Both the position numbers and the translations under genes were made by a program. This document shows, one piece after another, positions 6,835 to 10,962 of a stretch of 10,962 bases of DNA. The stretch spans positions 1-10,962 of the forward strand of contig JANRJF010000110.1 in the NCBI GenBank assembly GCA_033764095.1. Direction: 5' to 3'. Each line of letters begins with the position of its first letter. Position 1 is the first letter of the stretch. This DNA comes from JBDTMT01 sp033764095 (lineage in GTDB: Bacteria; Desulfobacterota; Binatia; HRBIN30; CADEER01). The notes under the pieces were generated by a model. That model worked only from the letters and a program-made list of their open reading frames with translations. It was not told where the DNA came from and made no database searches.

Positions 6835-6971
6835 CGACGCACCGCGCGGCCGATATCGGGCGGCGCGGCGGCTGGCAACCGGCCGACGTTGACTTCGGGC
6901 AGGCCTTCATGTTGAGAGCCGACCGTTCCGGCGACGGCGCGCGCGCGTCCGCCGACCCGATAGGTGACCCC
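6835..6971. promoter_or_regulatory. Divergent intergenic region between the ABC importer and egtD
   Basis: These 137 bases must hold the promoters for both divergent operons. Visible elements are a perfect 10-base palindrome, CCGATATCGG (6850-6859), starting 16 bases before the ATPase ATG; a TTGACT hexamer (6889-6894) without a good -10 partner at the right distance; and AGGTG (6963-6967) about five bases before the egtD ATG, a good ribosome-binding site. The palindrome is a possible operator, but I cannot link it to a known regulator. Confidence 0.35.
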
Positions 6972-7988
6972 ATGACCCTGGCCAGCCGCGCCGCGCCTGT
7001 TTCGAGCGATCCCCTGGCGCGCCTCGATCGCCATCTCGCCACCGCCCACCACCGCGAGCAGCTCGCCACCGACGTTCGCCGCGGCCTCACCGCGCCGCGC
7101 AAGTGGCTGCCGCCGAAATACTTCTACGATGACGAGGGCTCGCGCCTGTTCGAGGCGATCTGCGAGCTGCCGGAGTACTACCTGACGCGCACCGAGGACG
7201 CGCTGCTCGCCCGCATCGCCGGCGAGGTGATCGCCGCCGCCGCGCCCACCCAGCTCGTCGAGCTCGGCAGCGGCGCCTCGCGCAAGACGCGCCAGTTGCT
7301 CGATGCGCTGGTCGCGACGCAGCCCGATCCCTGGTACGTGCCGGTCGACGTCAACGAGACCATGCTGCGCCAGAGCATCGCTGCCCTGCGCGCCGACTAC
7401 CCGACCGTCGGCGTGCACGCCCTGGTCGCCGATTTCGAGCAGGGCCTGCCGCCGCTGCCGCCGGCGGCGCGCCGCCTGGTCGCCTTTCTCGGCAGCTCGA
7501 TCGGCAACTTCGTTCCGCCGGCGGACGTGCGCCTGCTCGCGGCGCTGGCGGCGCGCTCGCAGCCCGGCGACGGGCTGCTGCTCGGCGCCGACCTGGTGAA
7601 GGCGCCGGCGCGGCTCGAGGCCGCCTACGACGACGCGGCCGGTGTCACCGCCGCGTTCAACCGCAACGTGCTGCGCGTGATCAACCGCGAGCTCGACGCC
7701 GACTTCGCGCCGGACCGCTTCACGCACGTCGCCCGCTACGACGCCGAGCGGGCGCAGATCGAGATGTACCTGCGCGCCGACGGCGCGCAGCGGGTGCGCA
7801 TCGCGGCGCTCGACCTGACCGTCGAGTTCGCCGCTGGCGAGACGATCCACACCGAGACCAGCCGCAAGTTCACCCGCGCCAGCCTGGAGACGATGCTGGC
7901 GGCGAGCGGCTGGCGGCTGACGGACTGGTACGCGTCGCCCGACGACGCCTTCGCGTTGCTGCTCGCGCGCGTGGAAGGGACGGCATGA
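6972..7988 (+). CDS. egtD: L-histidine N-alpha-methyltransferase, hercynine-forming (EgtD-like)
   Basis: A 338-residue SAM-dependent methyltransferase of the EgtD family, which trimethylates the histidine alpha-amino group to make hercynine, the first step of ergothioneine synthesis. Family hallmarks are WLPPKYFYDDEGSRLFEAIC (45-64), LPEYYLTRTE, the SAM site LVELGSGASRKT (95-106), YVPVDVNETML (122-132), FLGSSIGNF (172-180) with N179, and IHTETSRKF (292-300). In the characterised mycobacterial enzyme the equivalents of E295 and S297 contact the histidine imidazole, and both are kept here. The ATG at 6972 has AGGTG five bases upstream and gives a family-like length; an in-frame ATG at 6909 would add 21 residues. 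It overlaps rnd by four bases. No egtB, egtC or egtE lies nearby, so hercynine or another methylated product might be the local end product, or the partners are elsewhere. Confidence 0.92.
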   Translation: MTLASRAAPVSSDPLARLDRHLATAHHREQLATDVRRGLTAPRKWLPPKYFYDDEGSRLFEAICELPEYYLTRTEDALLARIAGEVIAAAAPTQLVELGSGASRKTRQLLDALVATQPDPWYVPVDVNETMLRQSIAALRADYPTVGVHALVADFEQGLPPLPPAARRLVAFLGSSIGNFVPPADVRLLAALAARSQPGDGLLLGADLVKAPARLEAAYDDAAGVTAAFNRNVLRVINRELDADFAPDRFTHVARYDAERAQIEMYLRADGAQRVRIAALDLTVEFAAGETIHTETSRKFTRASLETMLAASGWRLTDWYASPDDAFALLLARVEGTA

Positions 7989-9199
7989 CCGCGCAGGGCA
8001 AAGCGACCGCCAGCGGCGCCTACACGTACGTCGACGACGCCGAGGGGCTGCGCAAGGTGTGCGCGCAGCTGGCGCGCGCCACCCGCTTCGCGCTCGACAC
8101 GGAATTCGTCGGCGAGCGCTCCTACGTGCCGGCGCTGGAGCTGATCCAGGTCGCCACCGACGACCTGGTGGCGCTGATCGACTGCCGCGCCGTGCCGTCT
8201 CTGGAGCCGGTGTTCGGCTTGCTCGCCGACGCCAAGGTCGAGAAGGTGCTGCACGCCGGCCAGCAGGATCTCGAGCTGTTCACCAGCCTCACCGGCAAGG
8301 CGCCGACGCCGGTGATCGACACGCAGGTGGCGGCGGCGATGGCCGGCTACGGCGCGCAGGTCGGCTACGCGCAGATCGTCGAGCGCCTGGTCGGCGTGGT
8401 GGTCGACAAGAGCGAGACGCTGACCGACTGGTCGCGCCGCCCGCTCACCAAGGCGCAGCTCGCCTACGCGGTGGACGACGTGCGCTACCTGTTGGAGGTC
8501 TACGGCAAGCTGCGCGCGCAGCTCACCAAGCTCGGCCGCTGGGAGTGGCTGGTCGAGGAGTGCCGCCGCCTCGAGCGCACCGCGCGCAGCATCCCGATCG
8601 AGCCCGACGATGCCTGGCTGCGGGTGCGCGGGCGCGGCTCGCTGCGCAGCCGCGGCCTGGTGGTGCTGCGCGCGCTCGCCGCCTGGCGCGAGGCCATGGC
8701 CAAGAGCCGTGACAAGCCGCGCGCCAGCATCGCGCGCGACGAGGTGTTGGTGGAGATCGCGCGCAAGGCGCCGACCACGGTCGAGGCGCTGCGCGGGCTG
8801 CGCGCGGTGCGCTCGCGCGAGCTCGAGCGGCACGCCGGCGACGTCGTCGCCCGCGTCGCCGCGGCGTTGGACACGCCGCGCGAGGATTGGCCGCAACCGC
8901 CGCCGCCCTCGCACGCGGCGCCGTCCACCGGCGTCGCCGAGCTGCTGCAGGCTGTCCTGCGGCTGCGTGCCGAGGAGGCGGGGATTGCGCCGAGCCTGCT
9001 GGCGACCAATGCGGATCTGCAGGTGCTGGTGGCGCGCCACGCCGCCGGCGAGTCGGCCGAGCTGCCGATCATGAGCGGCTGGCGCAAGACCATCGCCGGC
9101 GGCGACCTGCTGGCGCTGCTGGAGGGGCGCGCCTCGGTGTCGCTCGATCCGAGCAGCGGCGCGGTGCGGGTCAGCAAGCGGCGCGGCGGCGAGGAGTGA
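7985..9199 (+). CDS. rnd: Ribonuclease D
   Basis: A 404-residue 3'-5' exoribonuclease of the DEDDy class, which trims tRNA and other small RNA 3' ends. Exo I is D38-T-E40 in FALDTEFVGE, Exo II is H90-AGQQD95, and Exo III is Y161-AVD-D165, giving the full catalytic set D, E, D, Y, D. HRDC-type helical domains follow: the first at about 225-293 (VVLRALAAWREAMAKSRDKP) and a second, weaker one at about 315-380 after a proline-rich linker (PQPPPP), the layout of bacterial RNase D. The ATGA overlap with egtD and GGAAGGGA just upstream of the ATG indicate translational coupling. Coupling a stable-RNA nuclease to an egtD gene is unexpected and may simply reflect shared expression. Confidence 0.94.
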   Translation: MTAQGKATASGAYTYVDDAEGLRKVCAQLARATRFALDTEFVGERSYVPALELIQVATDDLVALIDCRAVPSLEPVFGLLADAKVEKVLHAGQQDLELFTSLTGKAPTPVIDTQVAAAMAGYGAQVGYAQIVERLVGVVVDKSETLTDWSRRPLTKAQLAYAVDDVRYLLEVYGKLRAQLTKLGRWEWLVEECRRLERTARSIPIEPDDAWLRVRGRGSLRSRGLVVLRALAAWREAMAKSRDKPRASIARDEVLVEIARKAPTTVEALRGLRAVRSRELERHAGDVVARVAAALDTPREDWPQPPPPSHAAPSTGVAELLQAVLRLRAEEAGIAPSLLATNADLQVLVARHAAGESAELPIMSGWRKTIAGGDLLALLEGRASVSLDPSSGAVRVSKRRGGEE

Positions 9200-9201
9200 C
9201 G

Positions 9202-9666
9202 ATGGCGGTCCTGCGCATGACCCATGTCGGCCTGTGCGTCGCCGACCTCGAGCGCGCGCTGCGCTTCTATCGCGACGGGCTCGGCTTCGTGCAGCGTTCC
9301 GAGCTGCGCATCGGCGGCGAGCCGACCGAGACGCTGCTCGGCATCGGCGAGGTGGACCTGCACGCCGTCTATCTGGAGCGCGACGGCACGCGCATCGAGC
9401 TGCTGCACTACGTCGTGCCGGGGGCGATCGGCGACACCGCGCCGCGCGCGATGAACCGGCGCGGGCTGACGCATCTCTCGCTGCGCGTCGACAGCGTCGC
9501 CGAGGCGGTGGCGGCGCTGCGCCCGCTCGGCGCGACGGTGCTGGAGTCGCGCGCCATCGACCTGCCCGACTTCGGCGCCGCGGCGGTGTTCGTCACCGAT
9601 CCCGACGGGACGCTGATCGAGCTGGTGCAGGCGCCGGGCGATCCCGAGCCGCCGCCGGGCGCCTGA
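9202..9666 (+). CDS. VOC-superfamily (glyoxalase-like) metalloprotein
   Basis: A 154-residue protein made of two beta-alpha-beta-beta-beta units. Predicted metal ligands are H8 (MTHVGLCV), E66 (TRIELLHY), H91 (LTHLSLRV) and E140 (GTLIELVQ), the 2-His/2-Glu set of the glyoxalase/bleomycin-resistance superfamily. AVFVTDPDGTLIEL near the end is typical of lactoylglutathione lyase-like and methylmalonyl-CoA epimerase-like members, and the sequence alone does not pick one. GAGGAG in the last codons of rnd is a good ribosome-binding site for the ATG, which lies two bases after the rnd stop, so this is the third gene of the egtD operon. A thiol-dependent glyoxalase-type role would fit a redox-thiol operon, but that is speculation. 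Its stop abuts the stop of the converging gene. Confidence 0.87.
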   Translation: MAVLRMTHVGLCVADLERALRFYRDGLGFVQRSELRIGGEPTETLLGIGEVDLHAVYLERDGTRIELLHYVVPGAIGDTAPRAMNRRGLTHLSLRVDSVAEAVAALRPLGATVLESRAIDLPDFGAAAVFVTDPDGTLIELVQAPGDPEPPPGA

Positions 9667-10131
9667 TCAGCGCCGGCCGCGCGTGCGCGCCGCCTCGGCG
9701 AGGCGGGCCATCAGCGCCGCCAGGCGCGCATCCTTCAGCGCCGGCATCGCGATCGGCGGCTCGCTCGGTTCGTCGCGTGGCGGCGGCGGCTGCGCCGCGG
9801 CGCGCGGCGTGACGCGGCCGGAGACGAAGTAGATGTCGCGGATCAGCGGCGCGCCGAGGCGCGCGTTCAACTGCTCGCGCAACTCCTCCTGCATGAATTG
9901 CAGCTCCTGCATCCACGCTGCGCCGGAGACACGCACCGACAGCACGCCGTCGCGAAACGCCGCCGGCTCGGCGCGGGCCGCGACGGTGGGACCGACTGCC
10001 TCCGCCCAGAACGTCCAGACGCGATAGGCGCCGAGCCGCCGGTCCGGGTCGATGCGCTGCACCACCTGACGCAACGCGTCAGCCACGCGATCGGGCCCGG
10101 TGCGGCGACGCGCCATGACGCGGCTGGTCAT
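9667..10131 (-). CDS. dciA: DUF721 protein, DciA-like helicase-loading factor
   Basis: A 154-residue protein with the DUF721 core at about residues 38-93: VWTFWAEAVGPTVAARAEPA, then DGVLSVRVSGAAWMQELQFM and ELREQLNARLG. DciA proteins carry this domain and help load or operate the replicative helicase DnaB in bacteria lacking DnaC or DnaI; assignment of that role to this gene is by family only. An Arg-rich N-terminus (MARRRTG) precedes the domain, and a proline-rich linker (PPPPRDEPSEPP) and charged helix follow. The ATG at 10131 is used; the ATG at 10116 (149 residues, MARRRTGPDR) is equally plausible, and neither has a clear ribosome-binding site. It is divergent from nrdJ, pairing a replication factor with dNTP supply. 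Its stop is directly adjacent to the VOC stop within TGATCA. Confidence 0.8.
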   Translation of the reverse strand: MTSRVMARRRTGPDRVADALRQVVQRIDPDRRLGAYRVWTFWAEAVGPTVAARAEPAAFRDGVLSVRVSGAAWMQELQFMQEELREQLNARLGAPLIRDIYFVSGRVTPRAAAQPPPPRDEPSEPPIAMPALKDARLAALMARLAEAARTRGRR

Positions 10132-10169
10132 ACGCCGGCGCCGCGCGCCGCGTCCACTCGCGCACCGCC

Positions 10170-10217
10170 AACCTAGCCCTAGTGGAACAAAAAACTTGAC
10201 TGCCCTATATCTTGTGG
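10170..10217. promoter_or_regulatory. Tandem NrdR-box-like operator upstream of nrdJ
   Basis: GCCCTATATCTTGTGG (10202-10217) matches 12 of 16 positions of the NrdR-box consensus I recall (ACACTATATATTGTGT), including the whole CTATAT and TTGTG cores. A weaker copy, AACCTAGCCCTAGTGG (10170-10185), matches 8 of 16 but starts exactly 32 bases upstream. That is the three-helical-turn spacing known for paired NrdR boxes. The strong box lies inside the promoter spacer, where the repressor would block RNA polymerase when dATP is high. No nrdR gene is in the window. Confidence 0.6.
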
Positions 10218-10223
10218 TATGAG
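10196..10223 (+). promoter_or_regulatory. Sigma70-like promoter of nrdJ
   Basis: TTGACT (10196-10201) and TATGAG (10218-10223) are separated by 16 bases in an A/T-richer stretch that includes an A-run just upstream of the -35. They are good -35 and -10 matches and stand out against the GC-rich surroundings. Transcription would start near 10230, giving a leader of about 30 bases with GGGGGAGA placed correctly before the ATG at 10261. Confidence 0.6.
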
Positions 10224-10260
10224 CGCCTTCCACGCAACGAGCACTGGGGGAGACGCGGCG

Positions 10261-10962
10261 ATGGCGGAGCGGGCGACCAAGCGGGTCAAGGCGGAGACGG
10301 CGGTGGCAACGGCAGCGCCGGTCCCCGCCGTCGGGGCGGGACTGGTCATCCGCCGCCACTTCACCACCCCTGAAGTCGCCCCGTTCGATGCCGTCGGCTG
10401 GGAGCGCCGCAGCGCGGTGATCGGCGACGAGAAGGGCAAGGTCGTCTTCGAGCAGCACGAGGTCGAGGTGCCCGCCGCCTGGTCGCAGTTGGCGACCAAC
10501 GTCGTGGTCTCCAAGTACTTCCGCGGCGCGCTCGGCAGCCCGGAGCGCGAGACCAGCGCGCGGCAGATGATCGGCCGCGTGGTGCGCACGATCCGCGGGT
10601 GGGGCGAGGCGCAGGGCTACTTCGCCACCGGCGCCGACGCCGATGCGTTCGCCGACGAGCTGACCCACCTGCTGGTCGAGCAGAAGGCGTCGTTCAACAG
10701 CCCGGTGTGGTTCAACGTCGGCATCGAGCGCCAGCCGCAGTGCTCGGCGTGCTTCATCCTGTCGGTCAAGGACACGATGGAGTCGATCCTCGGTTGGTAT
10801 CGCAACGAGGGCATCATCTTCAAAGGCGGCTCGGGCGCCGGCGTGAACCTGTCGCGCATCCGCTCCTCGAAGGAGCCGCTGGCCGGCGGCGGCACGGCCT
10901 CGGGCCCGGTGTCGTTCATGCGCGCCGCCGACGCGTCGGCGGGGGTGATCAAGTCGGGCGGC
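10261..10962 (+). CDS. nrdJ: Vitamin B12-dependent (class II) ribonucleotide reductase, N-terminal part
   Basis: The frame is open from the ATG to the window edge (234 residues), so the gene is 3' truncated by the window. The enzyme reduces ribonucleotides to deoxyribonucleotides with adenosylcobalamin and needs no oxygen. Family wording is clear: FEQHEVEVPAAWSQLATN, VVSKYFRGALGSPERE, SFNSPVWFNVGI (144-155), QCSACFILSV (160-169), YRNEGIIFKGGSGAGVNLSR (180-199) and GGGTASGPVSFMRAADASAG (209-228). One of C161 and C164 should be the first redox cysteine of the active site; C164 in SACFIL is the more family-typical. No ATP-cone is evident in the first 40 residues, which are a variable Ala/Lys-rich tail. 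GGGGGAGA about eight bases before the ATG supports this start. It is preceded by a promoter with NrdR-box-like sites and is divergent from dciA. Confidence 0.96.
   Translation, partial: MAERATKRVKAETAVATAAPVPAVGAGLVIRRHFTTPEVAPFDAVGWERRSAVIGDEKGKVVFEQHEVEVPAAWSQLATNVVVSKYFRGALGSPERETSARQMIGRVVRTIRGWGEAQGYFATGADADAFADELTHLLVEQKASFNSPVWFNVGIERQPQCSACFILSVKDTMESILGWYRNEGIIFKGGSGAGVNLSRIRSSKEPLAGGGTASGPVSFMRAADASAGVIKSGG

Noticed and set aside
6095..7102. Extension of the transporter fusion frame upstream of 6094
   Set aside because: The frame is open by chance through the ATPase gene; the signal peptide and TGATG junction fix the start at 6094.
6831..7850. Minus-strand frame antisense to egtD
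   Set aside because: No recognisable motif and typical GC-rich shadow composition; egtD motifs on plus are decisive.
7736..9040. Minus-strand frame of 434 codons antisense to rnd
   Set aside because: Shadow composition with no domains; the opposite frame has the full DEDDy set.
10132..10668. N-terminal extension of the dciA-like frame up to 10668
   Set aside because: It would run antisense through the nrdJ promoter and start, which has a clear coding frame; the DUF721 domain begins after 10131.

Overview
This is a GC-rich bacterial chromosome segment, about 70-75% GC in samples I counted by eye, with a lower-GC patch at about 1,100-1,860. It carries housekeeping genes (serS, yraN, rnd, dciA, nrdJ) next to an egtD-type methyltransferase and a quaternary-amine ABC importer. 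The B12-dependent (class II) ribonucleotide reductase, the egtD gene and the intergenic repeats would fit a soil or subsurface lineage of the deltaproteobacterial, Binatota or Acidobacteria kind. No rRNA or other marker here fixes the phylum, so that placement is a guess.

Layout, left to right. (1) 2-1071, plus strand: the C-terminal end of a large AAA-ATPase/regulator-type protein, then yraN. (2) 1079-1843, minus strand: an isolated, lower-GC gene resembling bacterial proteasome-like Ntn-hydrolases; a perfect 10-bp hairpin lies at its junction with yraN. (3) 1959-4500, plus strand: serS, a degenerate intergenic repeat, and a DHH-family phosphoesterase. (4) 4526-6834, minus strand: a two-gene OpuC-like ABC importer (ATPase, then a substrate-binding/permease fusion). 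It converges on the DHH gene at a 31-bp-stem hairpin built from 7-bp repeats. (5) 6972-9666, plus strand: a tight operon of egtD, rnd (4-base overlap) and a VOC/glyoxalase protein. (6) 9667-10131, minus strand: a dciA-like DUF721 gene. (7) 10261 to the edge, plus strand: nrdJ, behind a sigma70-like promoter whose spacer holds an NrdR-box match, with a weaker second box exactly 32 bp upstream.

The most promising functional story is the egtD-transporter neighbourhood. EgtD makes hercynine, the trimethyl-betaine precursor of ergothioneine. The divergent transporter belongs to the same broad family as the ergothioneine importer EgtUV, but its fused subunit has the domains in the opposite order. 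No egtB, egtC or egtE is present in the window. The other notable items are the orphan Ntn-hydrolase, whose best start would place a candidate catalytic threonine at position 2, and the heptad-repeat hairpin that supplies the last codons and the stops of two converging genes.
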